Shown here: piece by piece, positions 35,380-43,297 of the stretch | How the letters are laid out: every line of letters starts with the position of its first letter | How positions within the stretch are numbered: position 1 is the first letter of the stretch | Origin: CAYHBO01 sp964354855 | GTDB taxonomy: Bacteria > Babelota > Babeliae > Babelales > RVW-14 | Direction of reading: 5' to 3' | DNA: 51,319 nucleotides | Assembly (NCBI GenBank): GCA_964354855.1 | Contig: CAYHBO010000006.1 | Location: 1-51,319 of the forward strand | Notes under the pieces: generated by a model | The model's input: the letters and a program-made list of their open reading frames with translations, nothing else | What the model was told of the DNA's origin: nothing | The model's database searches: none | Program-made: the position numbers and the translations under genes

Positions 35380-35565
35380 TTACCAGCTTGCTTTTTTCAC
35401 ACCAGGCAACAGACCCTCTAAAGCAAATTTTCTAAAACAGAGCCTACACAAAAGGAAAAGCCTTAAGAACCCTCTAGGCCTCCCACATTGCTGACATCTA
35501 TTTCGTTCTCTCGTAGAAAATTTAGCGGTCCTGTTCGCTTTTTCAATCATCGCTTTACGCGCCAT
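35380..35565 (-). CDS. rpsN: 30S ribosomal protein S14, short zinc-binding form
   Basis: A 61-residue type Z S14. Four zinc-ligand Cys are in CQQCGRPRG and LLCRLCFRKFAL; the end GLLPGVKKASW is typical. It starts MARKAMIEKANRTAKF. The zinc-free long form is absent here. It lies between rplE and rpsH. Confidence 0.97.
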   Translation of the reverse strand: MARKAMIEKANRTAKFSTRERNRCQQCGRPRGFLRLFLLCRLCFRKFALEGLLPGVKKASW

Positions 35566-35590
35566 ACCATTAATCCTTCAAAACCAAATC

Positions 35591-36130
35591 TTATTTTCGA
35601 AAAGGCATATTAAATTTTTTCAACAACTGTTGCGCGTGTTCATCATTTTGAGCAGTCGTCTGAATAGTAATATTCATTCCTCTGCTTTTATCAACTTTGT
35701 CATAATCAACTTCAGGAAAAACCATCCAGTCTTTGATTCCCAAATTATAATTACCATTGCCATCAAACGTTACTTTAACCCCCTGGAAATCTCTAACCGC
35801 AGGCAAAACAATATTGATTAATTTATCAAGGAAATGATACATGCCACTACGACGTAATGTAACCATCACTCCTATAGGCACTCCTTCACGCAATTTAAAA
35901 CCTGCTATAGATTTTTTTGCCAAAGTTTGCACTACCGCTTGACCTGTAATTTTGTTAAGAACGTCCTTAACTCCCGCAATAACTCTACTATCAGCAACTG
36001 CGTCTTTTGCCCCAATATTAATAACTATTTTTTCAATTTTTGGAACTTGCATGACATTAGATAAACCAAGCTCACTATGAAGCTCTGGTCTAATCTTCGT
36101 CTTATACAAATCCTCTAAACGTGATTTCAT
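35591..36130 (-). CDS. rplE: 50S ribosomal protein L5
   Basis: A 179-residue 5S rRNA-binding protein contacting P-site tRNA. VPKIEKIVINIG, GQAVVQTLAKKSIAGFKLRE, GVMVTLRRSGMYHFLDKL and the C-terminal ELF-like end LLKKFNMPFRK match. It lies between rplX and rpsN. Length is normal. Confidence 0.97.
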   Translation of the reverse strand: MKSRLEDLYKTKIRPELHSELGLSNVMQVPKIEKIVINIGAKDAVADSRVIAGVKDVLNKITGQAVVQTLAKKSIAGFKLREGVPIGVMVTLRRSGMYHFLDKLINIVLPAVRDFQGVKVTFDGNGNYNLGIKDWMVFPEVDYDKVDKSRGMNITIQTTAQNDEHAQQLLKKFNMPFRK

Positions 36131-36152
36131 AAACTATTTACCTATATGATTA

Positions 36153-36467
36153 TCAGAAAATCTCTTTGCACTTATGACACGATCTTACTTTTTTGCCATC
36201 ATCCAAAAACTTTGCTTGGACTCGACAAGCTTTTTTGCACGATGTACATACAGGCATAAGCTTACTCAAAAGCACAGCTTTTTCTTCTTGTACAATACGG
36301 CTTTTCTCGCCAGCTTTTTTTGCCTTTTGATGCTTGGTTACAACACCAACTCCCTTAACAAGAGCCGTATCTTTTTTCGTGTTTACTTCAACAACCTGAC
36401 CTTTTTTCCCTTTATCTCTCCCTGAGAGAACAACAACCTGATCACTTTTCTTTATTCTACTTAACAT
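36153..36467 (-). CDS. rplX: 50S ribosomal protein L24, Cys-rich form
   Basis: A 104-residue assembly-initiator protein with an N-terminal KOW motif (KKSDQVVVLSGRDKGKKGQV). The C-terminus carries CTSCKKAC and CHKCKEIF, two CxxC pairs that could bind zinc and are seen in only part of the family. It lies between rplN and rplE. Confidence 0.96.
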   Translation of the reverse strand: MLSRIKKSDQVVVLSGRDKGKKGQVVEVNTKKDTALVKGVGVVTKHQKAKKAGEKSRIVQEEKAVLLSKLMPVCTSCKKACRVQAKFLDDGKKVRSCHKCKEIF

Positions 36468-36483
36468 ATTAAACCTTCTAGCA

Positions 36484-36852
36484 CTATAAAACTTCAGGAG
36501 CCAAAGAAATTATCTTTGTATAACCAGCAGCACGTAATTCCCGAGCAATTGGACCAAATATACGGGTACCAACCGGTTGTTTTTCTTTATCAATAATAAC
36601 CGCTGCATTATCATCAAACCGAACATAACTACCGTCTTTTCTTCGACATTCTTTATGAGTACGAACAATCACTGCATCAACAACATCACTTTTCTTAACC
36701 GTACCACCAGGAATAGCCTTCTTTACGGCAGCCTTTACAACATCACCCAAAGTAGCAAATCGCTTACCGGTACTACCTTTAACTTGAATGATTTTCAATT
36801 TTTTTGCGCCTGAATTATCCGCAACAACTAATACGCTTTCTGATTGCAACAT
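36484..36852 (-). CDS. rplN: 50S ribosomal protein L14
   Basis: A 122-residue L14, which contacts S12 and forms an intersubunit bridge. VADNSGAKKLKIIQVKG, VKAAVKKAIPGG and GTRIFGPIARELRAAGYTKI are diagnostic. The ATG shares one base with the rpsQ stop (TAATG). Length is normal. Confidence 0.98.
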   Translation of the reverse strand: MLQSESVLVVADNSGAKKLKIIQVKGSTGKRFATLGDVVKAAVKKAIPGGTVKKSDVVDAVIVRTHKECRRKDGSYVRFDDNAAVIIDKEKQPVGTRIFGPIARELRAAGYTKIISLAPEVL

Positions 36853-37154
36853 TATTGAGCTCTCCCACGTTCAGTTTTACTTACTACACGATTCAACATC
36901 ATATGTTTTGTTTTTGATAAAGGACGACATTCAGTTATTTCAACGACATCACCAATCACACAAACATTATCCGCATCATGCGCATTATATTTCTTAAATT
37001 TTTTTACAACCTTACCATATAAAGGATGCTTTACTGTTCGAGTAACCTCGACAACAACTGTCTTGTCCATTTTATTAGACAAAACCACTCCAGTAAGCAT
37101 ACGATTTTGCTTCACTGAAGCATCCGCTTCTTTTTTATGTTCACCAACAACCAT
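36852..37154 (-). CDS. rpsQ: 30S ribosomal protein S17
   Basis: A 100-residue S17 with RMLTGVVLSNKMDKTVVVEV, HPLYGKVVKKFKKYNAHD and GDVVEITECRPLSKTKH. ATG 37154 has GGA 9 bp upstream; the TTG at 37175 would add seven residues. The N-terminus is about 15 residues longer than the minimal family form. The stop overlaps rplN by one base. Confidence 0.95.
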   Translation of the reverse strand: MVVGEHKKEADASVKQNRMLTGVVLSNKMDKTVVVEVTRTVKHPLYGKVVKKFKKYNAHDADNVCVIGDVVEITECRPLSKTKHMMLNRVVSKTERGRAQ

Positions 37155-37171
37155 GAAAGACGTTCCTTTTA

Positions 37172-37366
37172 TCAATTTTTATCTGTTTTTTTATTGAGCA
37201 TAGTCAAGGCACGTGCCACCTTAACCTTCAATTTTTTAAACTGCGAAACATCTTTCACCTGACCGGCAACCATATTAAGTCTCAAATTAAACAACTCTTT
37301 TCTCGTTGCTTCAATCTCTTTACTCAATGCTTCAAAATCTAAATTTATCAACGCATCTTTATTCAC
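37172..37366 (-). CDS. rpmC: 50S ribosomal protein L29
   Basis: A 64-residue two-helix protein near the tunnel exit. EIEATRKELFNLRLNMVAGQ and KKLKVKVARALTMLNKK are family blocks. It lies between rplP and rpsQ. Length is normal. Confidence 0.95.
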   Translation of the reverse strand: MNKDALINLDFEALSKEIEATRKELFNLRLNMVAGQVKDVSQFKKLKVKVARALTMLNKKTDKN

Positions 37367-37386
37367 TGAAAATACCTCTAATCACT

Positions 37387-37809
37387 TCAAACGCTAACTG
37401 AATCTTTAACAACAAATTTTGTTTTAATCGGAAGCTTATACGTTACAGACTTTAATATTTCTTTTGCTTCTTCTAACGAAAAACTACCTGATATTTCAAA
37501 AAGAATTCGTCCCCTTTTAACAGGACAAACCCAAAACTCTGGATTCCCTTTTCCCTTACCCATTCGTGTTTCAGCAGGTTTTTTTGTAATAGGCTTACTT
37601 GGAAAAACACGTAAAAAAAGCTCACCTATCTTCTTAAGTTTCCTATTTATCGTAACACGTACCGCCTCAATCTGGCGGGCTGTCAACCAACATGGCTCTT
37701 CAGCTCTTAGCGCATAGTCACCAAAATGCAACGTGCGAGCCCCTTTAGATAACCCTGTCAATCGACCACGCTGTTCTTTTCTATATTTCGTTTTTTTTGG
37801 CATCAACAT
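37387..37809 (-). CDS. rplP: 50S ribosomal protein L16
   Basis: A 140-residue L16 at the peptidyl-transferase/A-site tRNA region. MPKKTKYRKEQRGRL, RQIEAVRVTINRKLKKIG, ETRMGKGKGNPEFWVCPVK and GRILFEI are diagnostic. ATG 37809 has AAGGA 5 bp upstream, supporting the MLMPKK start. It lies between rpsC and rpmC. Confidence 0.97.
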   Translation of the reverse strand: MLMPKKTKYRKEQRGRLTGLSKGARTLHFGDYALRAEEPCWLTARQIEAVRVTINRKLKKIGELFLRVFPSKPITKKPAETRMGKGKGNPEFWVCPVKRGRILFEISGSFSLEEAKEILKSVTYKLPIKTKFVVKDSVSV

Positions 37810-37839
37810 CAGATTCCTTCTCTGCTATATCTCAGAAGA

Positions 37840-38460
37840 CTAGTATTCACCTTTACTGATCCAAACTTTCACACCAATTTTTCCATAAGTGGTATCGGCT
37901 TCAGCTAACGCATAATCTATATTTGCTCGTAAAGTATGCAAAGGAACAGATCCTAATCGCAACCATTCAACACGCGCAATTTCCGCTCCGCCAAGTCGAC
38001 CCGCGCAACAGATTTTTATACCTTTTGCTCCACTCTTCAAGGCTGAAAACCCAGAACGCTTCATCAATCTTTTATAACTGACACGCTTCTCTAACTGCTC
38101 AGCTATCCCTTGAGCAACCAATCGAGCATTGATTTCAGGAACTTTAACTCCCTGAACCGATATTTCTACATTTTTCTTAAGCTTTTTACCTAAATCAAGT
38201 TTAATCTGCTCTATTCCTTGACCTTTTTTACCGATAATCATTCCAGGCTTAGAAGCATATACAACAACACGAACATTATTCACCGCTTTTTCAATGACAA
38301 CATCCGCAACATCGATAACATTAAGACGACTTTTTAAATACGCTCTAATCTGAAAATCTTCATTCAAAAATAAACCATAAGATTTCTTAGCAAACCAACG
38401 CGCCTTCCAGTCTTCGTATATTCCTAGTCTAAAACCCAACGGGTGTACTTTTTGTCCCAC
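37840..38460 (-). CDS. rpsC: 30S ribosomal protein S3
   Basis: A 206-residue S3 at the mRNA entry site. MGQKVHPLGFRLGI, KH-domain GMIIGKKGQGIEQIK and C-terminal GRLGGAEIARVEW and TTYGKIGVKVWI are diagnostic. The tail ends right after WISKGEY, shorter than E. coli (233 residues). It lies between rplV and rplP. Confidence 0.97.
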   Translation of the reverse strand: MGQKVHPLGFRLGIYEDWKARWFAKKSYGLFLNEDFQIRAYLKSRLNVIDVADVVIEKAVNNVRVVVYASKPGMIIGKKGQGIEQIKLDLGKKLKKNVEISVQGVKVPEINARLVAQGIAEQLEKRVSYKRLMKRSGFSALKSGAKGIKICCAGRLGGAEIARVEWLRLGSVPLHTLRANIDYALAEADTTYGKIGVKVWISKGEY

Positions 38461-38471
38461 AAAAAACCTTT

Positions 38472-38816
38472 CTAAGCAGTCTTCTTATCTAAAATCACTT
38501 CAATATGACTCATTCTTTTACGCTGTAATGCAGTTCTACCCATAGCTCCTGCCTTAAAATAGGTAACAATCGGCCCCTGATCAACTCTAATCTCTTTAAT
38601 CATTACTTCATGCATCCCGACAGTGCCTTCATGCTTATTTTTTACATTTGCAAAAGCAGAAGAAACTACCTTAATTAAAGGCTCAACACGTTTCATTTGA
38701 CACGTTTTCAGCCAAGCGAGAGCTTTATCAAGCTGCCATCCTCGAACAACATCAATGACCGGACGAAGTTTGTAAGGCGATATTCTGATATATTTACTTT
38801 TAGCCTTGGCAAGCAT
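38472..38816 (-). CDS. rplV: 50S ribosomal protein L22
   Basis: A 114-residue L22 whose hairpin lines the exit tunnel. YIRISPYKLRPVIDVVRG, KVVSSAFANVKNKH, KEIRVDQGPI and the C-terminal RKRMSHIEVIL are family blocks. The gap to upstream rpsS is 108 bp, unusually wide for this cluster. Length is normal. Confidence 0.96.
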   Translation of the reverse strand: MLAKAKSKYIRISPYKLRPVIDVVRGWQLDKALAWLKTCQMKRVEPLIKVVSSAFANVKNKHEGTVGMHEVMIKEIRVDQGPIVTYFKAGAMGRTALQRKRMSHIEVILDKKTA

Positions 38817-38924
38817 ATTTTTTAAATCCTATTTTCAATGAATAAACAATTCAACCCAGTATATCTGAAAAACAATTTAAGTACACCCTAAATTGTCATA
38901 AAACACACTTAATGGACGCTGAAA

Positions 38925-39212
38925 TTATGCCGCTTTAGCTTTAGTTGCCTGGCGTTGTCCACTGTGCATTCTAAACGTTCTTGTTTGTGCAAATTCTCCC
39001 AATGCGTGTCCAACCATATTTTCAGTAATAAAAACTGAAATAAATTTTCTACCATCGTGAACAGCTATTGTCAATCCAACAAACTCTGGAATAATCATAG
39101 AAGCTCTTTTCCATGTTTTAATTATCTCTCTTTTTCCTGAGCTTTTAACGATTTTTACTCTTTCAAGTAATGTTTGATCAACAAAAGGCCCTTTATGAAT
39201 AGATCTCGTCAT
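38925..39212 (-). CDS. rpsS: 30S ribosomal protein S19
   Basis: A 95-residue head protein pairing with S13. TRSIHKGPFVDQTLL, IKTWKRASMIIPEFVGLTIAV and GHALGEFAQTRTFRMHSG are diagnostic. It lies directly after rplB. Length is normal. Confidence 0.98.
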   Translation of the reverse strand: MTRSIHKGPFVDQTLLERVKIVKSSGKREIIKTWKRASMIIPEFVGLTIAVHDGRKFISVFITENMVGHALGEFAQTRTFRMHSGQRQATKAKAA

Positions 39213-39227
39213 GAATATTATCCTATC

Positions 39228-40046
39228 TTATTTACTTCTTCTTTTCACGATAAGAGAACTCTTACGTGTTCTGGTTCTCTTCCCCTTACAACTTTTACCC
39301 CAAGGAGTTACCGGATGAGATCCAGACTTAGATCTACCTTCACCACCACCATGTGGATGGTCAATAGGGTTCATAGCCATACCACGCACCGTAGGACGCC
39401 AACCAAGATTTCTATTACGACCAGCCTTACCTAAAACAACGTTTCTAAAGTCTTGATTTGATAAAGTTCCTACCGTCGCCCAATTATCCCAAGAAAGCAT
39501 TCTAATTTCACCTGAAGGCATTTTCAGTGTAGCCATACCCTCTTCTTTTGCTACAAGCTGTACTGAAGATCCAGCACTTCTAGCAAATTTTCCACCACGT
39601 TCTGGATATAATTCAACATTATGAACCTTAAAACCCAATGGAACTAATCGTAAAGGTAAACAGTTCCCTATTTTTGCTTCAGCTTTAGTACTCGCAAGTA
39701 CCTCATCGCCAACAACAAGTCCTTCTGGTTTTAAAATATAATGTTTCGCTCCATTTTTATAAAAAACAAGAGCAATAGGTAAATTTCTATTAGGGTCGTA
39801 TTCAAATGCTTTAACAATTCCAGGAATGTCTTTTTCCATACGAACAAAATCAATCAAGCGATACTGCTTTTTAGCCCCACCACCGCGATGTCTTGTCGTT
39901 ATTCTTCCATAAGCATTTCTGCCTCCTTTTTTTGGTAAAGGAGCTAGTAACCCTTTTTCAGGGGATTTGCGAGTTAAATCCTTATCAACTAAATATTGTT
40001 GGCTTCGCAAGGATGAATTTCTCGGCTTTCTTGTAACTATAGGCAT
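39228..40046 (-). CDS. rplB: 50S ribosomal protein L2
   Basis: A 272-residue L2 needed for subunit joining and peptidyl transfer. GGRNAYGRITTRHRGGGAKK and RPTVRGMAMNPIDHPHGGGE (with the conserved His) are diagnostic. ATG 40046 has GGAG 9 bp upstream; the GTG at 40061 is less likely. Length is normal. Confidence 0.98.
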   Translation of the reverse strand: MPIVTRKPRNSSLRSQQYLVDKDLTRKSPEKGLLAPLPKKGGRNAYGRITTRHRGGGAKKQYRLIDFVRMEKDIPGIVKAFEYDPNRNLPIALVFYKNGAKHYILKPEGLVVGDEVLASTKAEAKIGNCLPLRLVPLGFKVHNVELYPERGGKFARSAGSSVQLVAKEEGMATLKMPSGEIRMLSWDNWATVGTLSNQDFRNVVLGKAGRNRNLGWRPTVRGMAMNPIDHPHGGGEGRSKSGSHPVTPWGKSCKGKRTRTRKSSLIVKRRSK

Positions 40047-40097
40047 GCCAATATTCTCCACGTAATATCAATAAAACTTATCATCATAAAAATACTA

Positions 40098-40436
40098 TTA
40101 TGCTCGTTCAGACTCAGCTGGAACATTCATTGAACCAATGTTCTCATACATGCCGGGAATATCAATTTGAAAACCGCTTTTAAGTTTTACAATCGCTTTC
40201 TTCTTATCAGAAGACTTAAACTGCTTTTTTCCAAACGTTTTAACTTTTCCCGTAACATTCATTACTCTAACATCTGCAACTTTAACATTCCAGAGCTTCT
40301 CGATAGCATTTTTTATCAGAATCTTATTGGCAACCTGATTTACTTCAAACGTTATCTGCCCTAATTTTTTATAAAGTTCAATGCTTTTGCTGGTAATAAC
40401 AAGCTTTTTAACAACATCATAAATACTTAATTCCAT
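40098..40436 (-). CDS. rplW: 50S ribosomal protein L23
   Basis: A 112-residue tunnel-exit protein that docks SRP and trigger factor. YDVVKKLVITSKSIELYKK, ITFEVNQVANKILIKNAIEK and KKAIVKLK match the family. Its start overlaps rplD by 10 bp. The tail NVPAESERA is slightly extended. Confidence 0.95.
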   Translation of the reverse strand: MELSIYDVVKKLVITSKSIELYKKLGQITFEVNQVANKILIKNAIEKLWNVKVADVRVMNVTGKVKTFGKKQFKSSDKKKAIVKLKSGFQIDIPGMYENIGSMNVPAESERA

Positions 40437-41065
40437 TGTGCAATCATCTCTTCAAATAGGTTCACATCTTTTTTTAAAAATACCCAACAATCAGCATTGC
40501 TTAAAGCATACACATTTGGGCCGTCAAAAGATGAAATATTAACATTCCCAAGATTTCTAAACGCAGTTGTAATTAAGAAATCATCAAAAGGTAGAAATAA
40601 CAAAACTTTTTTTGTTATTAAACCCATACTTTGCAAGATTGCATAAACTTCTTTTGTTTTCACGTGAGTATTTGCAACTTCAAAATCCAAACACAAGATA
40701 GATTTATCATTTAACTTAGTTGACAATAAATTATTAAAAACAAGCGTTTTTTGTTTTTTATTTATATCTAAGGTTCTCACTCTAGGTTGAGGTCCAAAAG
40801 CAACCCCACCTTTTCTCCATATAGGAGAACTAGCACGCCCTGCTCTTGCTCGACCTGTACCTTTTTGCTTCCAAGGTTTCTTGTTGGAAAAAGAAACTTC
40901 TCCACGATTTTTACAAGCAACCGTTCCTTGACGCCAACTCTGCATAAGAACACGCACCGCCGAGGAAAAATTAGCAGTATTAATATCTCTAACTACAACA
41001 TCACTATTCAAAGTTAAATTATTAAGATTTTTGCCAGTAGAATCAAAAACTTGTACCTGAGTCAT
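40427..41065 (-). CDS. rplD: 50S ribosomal protein L4
   Basis: A 212-residue L4, the tunnel constriction protein and in E. coli the S10-operon regulator. The loop KPWKQKGTGRARAGRASSP followed by WRKGGVAFGP is diagnostic. The start shares one base with the rplC stop. Length is normal. Confidence 0.97.
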   Translation of the reverse strand: MTQVQVFDSTGKNLNNLTLNSDVVVRDINTANFSSAVRVLMQSWRQGTVACKNRGEVSFSNKKPWKQKGTGRARAGRASSPIWRKGGVAFGPQPRVRTLDINKKQKTLVFNNLLSTKLNDKSILCLDFEVANTHVKTKEVYAILQSMGLITKKVLLFLPFDDFLITTAFRNLGNVNISSFDGPNVYALSNADCWVFLKKDVNLFEEMIAQWN

Positions 41066-41691
41066 TATTTAGCCTCCTGTTTTTTTACCATCACAATTGT
41101 TGCTTGTTTGCCAGGAACAGCGCCTTTAACAAGTAAACATTGATTTTCTTGATCAATGTGCACGACAGCCAACCCTCTGGTTGTAACCATTCTGTTTCCA
41201 TCATGCCCTGGAAGTTTTTTACCTTTAATAACTTCCCCTTGACGACGCATATGACTCAAAGCTCCAGGCTTACGATGGAATGTTGATCCGTGAGACTTAG
41301 GACCACCTTTAAAACCCCAACGTTTCATAACCCCTTGGAACCCTTTTCCTATACTTCTACCAGAAACACTAACAATTTGTTTCTCATCAAAAGTCATTTG
41401 GTCTAGCGTTATTTGCTGGCCAATAACAAATTCTTGGTCAACAAAAGGCATTTCTGTAATATCCAAAAAGTACTTTCCTTTTGCTTTTACCCACTCAGAG
41501 GCAAATGCAACACCCTGGTACCGTTTTCTCAACAACCCAACTTGAACAGATGAATACCCATCTCGTTCTAAGGTCTTCACTTGGGTCACCACCCAATTCT
41601 TCATATCAATAACCGTCACAGGAACAACATCGCCATTTTTACTAAAAAATTGCGTCATTCCTATTTTTTTTCCCGGTAGCGAATTCAACAT
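41065..41691 (-). CDS. rplC: 50S ribosomal protein L3
   Basis: A 208-residue L3. GKKIGMTQFFSKNGDVVPVT, GKGFQGVMKRWGFKGGPKSH and MRRQGEVIKGKKLPGH are diagnostic; the Gln in the GFQG segment, methylated in many species, is present. It lies between rpsJ and rplD. Confidence 0.98.
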   Translation of the reverse strand: MLNSLPGKKIGMTQFFSKNGDVVPVTVIDMKNWVVTQVKTLERDGYSSVQVGLLRKRYQGVAFASEWVKAKGKYFLDITEMPFVDQEFVIGQQITLDQMTFDEKQIVSVSGRSIGKGFQGVMKRWGFKGGPKSHGSTFHRKPGALSHMRRQGEVIKGKKLPGHDGNRMVTTRGLAVVHIDQENQCLLVKGAVPGKQATIVMVKKQEAK

Positions 41692-41734
41692 AGCAGCCTC
41701 AATTTACCTAATTAGCTTAGTTAATTAGTCATGT

Positions 41735-42040
41735 TCATTTAATCTCAACATCAACCCCAGCAGATATACTTAGTTTCATAAGTGCATCCATTGTTTGCTC
41801 TACGGGAGAAAGAATATCTAAAATTCGCTTGTGTGCAGTCAATTCAAATTGTTCTCGCGATTTTTTATCGATATGAGGTGATCTTAAAACCGTAATAATT
41901 TTCTTTCTACTCGGAAGAGGAACAGGCCCCAAAATTTGGGACCCTGTTCTTTTCACTGTCAACACAATTTGCTTAACAGCATTATCTAACAACCGATGAT
42001 CATAGGACTTTAATGTTAACCGTATCTTTTGTTTTTTCAT
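41735..42040 (-). CDS. rpsJ: 30S ribosomal protein S10
   Basis: A 101-residue S10, first gene of the S10 segment and NusB partner in antitermination. KIRLTLKSYDHRLLDNAVKQ, GPVPLPSRKKIITVLRSPH and KKSREQFELTAHKRILDI are diagnostic. It follows tuf by 21 bp. Confidence 0.98.
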   Translation of the reverse strand: MKKQKIRLTLKSYDHRLLDNAVKQIVLTVKRTGSQILGPVPLPSRKKIITVLRSPHIDKKSREQFELTAHKRILDILSPVEQTMDALMKLSISAGVDVEIK

Positions 42041-42061
42041 CTTTTCTCATCAAACTCAAAA

Positions 42062-43252
42062 TTATTCAATAATTTCAGTAACAACACCGGCTCCAACAGT
42101 TCTGCCACCTTCACGAATAGCGAACTTAAGATCTTTATCCATTGCAATAGAGCTAACTAGTTCAACGGTTAATGCAACGTTATCGCCAGGCATTACCATT
42201 TCTCTACCTTCAGGCAAAGTGATGCTACCAGTCACATCGGTAGTTCTGAAATAAAATTGCGGTCTGTATCCACCAAAGAATGGGCTATGACGACCACCTT
42301 CTTCTTTAGATAAGATAACAACCTGACATTTGAATTTTTTATGTGGCTTTATTGAACCAGGTTTCGCAAGAACTTGTCCTCGCTCAATATCCTCTTTCTT
42401 TATACCACGCAATAAGACTCCAACGTTATCTCCAGGTTGCCCTTCTGTCAGTTCTTTATTGAACATTTCAATACCGGTTACCGTTGTTTTAACATTAGGC
42501 TTAAGACCAATAATTTCAATTTCCTCACCAATCTTAACAATTCCACGTTCAATACGACCGGTTACAACGGTGCCACGACCTGAAATCGAAAATACGTCTT
42601 CAACGGGCATAAGGAAAGGTTTATCGGTCTCACGTTTTGGTGTTGGAATATAAGTATCAACAGCTTCCATTAATCTCATAATAGCAGGAGCGCCAATATC
42701 ACTCGTATCACCGTTCAGTGCCTTTAAGCCTGAACCTCTGATAACAGGAATTTCGCTACCAGGAAATCCGTATTTAGTTAAAAGCTCTCTTATTTCTTCT
42801 TCAACAAGCCCAATCATGTCCTCATCATCGACCATGTCAACTTTATTTAAGAAAACAACCATAGAAGGAACACCTACTTGTTTAGCCAACAAGATATGCT
42901 CTCTGGTTTGAGGCATAGGACCGTCAGCAGCTGAAACAACTAAGATTGCTCCGTCCATTTGAGCAGCCCCGGTAATCATGTTTTTTACATAATCAGCGTG
43001 ACCTGGACAGTCAACATGAGCATAATGTTTATTCTTTGTTTCATACTCAACATGAGATACCGCAATAGTAATTCCGCGTGCTTTTTCTTCAGGAGCTTTG
43101 TCGATCTGATCAAACGCTTTGAATTGTGCTAGTCCCTGTTCAGATAAAACTTTTGTGATAGCTGCCGTTAACGTAGTTTTACCATGATCAACGTGACCGA
43201 TTGTACCAATATTACAATGGGGCTTCTTTCTCTCAAAAACGCCTTTTGCCAT
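42062..43252 (-). CDS. tuf: Elongation factor Tu
   Basis: A 396-residue GTPase delivering aminoacyl-tRNA. G1 GHVDHGKTT, G2 RGITI, G3 DCPGHADY, G4 NKVDM and G5 GSGLKA are present, with the domain 2/3 blocks GRGTVVTGRIERG and GGRHSPFFGGYRPQFYFRT. One tuf copy is in this window, between fusA and rpsJ. Confidence 0.98.
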   Translation of the reverse strand: MAKGVFERKKPHCNIGTIGHVDHGKTTLTAAITKVLSEQGLAQFKAFDQIDKAPEEKARGITIAVSHVEYETKNKHYAHVDCPGHADYVKNMITGAAQMDGAILVVSAADGPMPQTREHILLAKQVGVPSMVVFLNKVDMVDDEDMIGLVEEEIRELLTKYGFPGSEIPVIRGSGLKALNGDTSDIGAPAIMRLMEAVDTYIPTPKRETDKPFLMPVEDVFSISGRGTVVTGRIERGIVKIGEEIEIIGLKPNVKTTVTGIEMFNKELTEGQPGDNVGVLLRGIKKEDIERGQVLAKPGSIKPHKKFKCQVVILSKEEGGRHSPFFGGYRPQFYFRTTDVTGSITLPEGREMVMPGDNVALTVELVSSIAMDKDLKFAIREGGRTVGAGVVTEIIE

Positions 43253-43297
43253 ACCTAATCCTTCTAAAACTTAATTATTTGTACCGAACTGCTTTTA

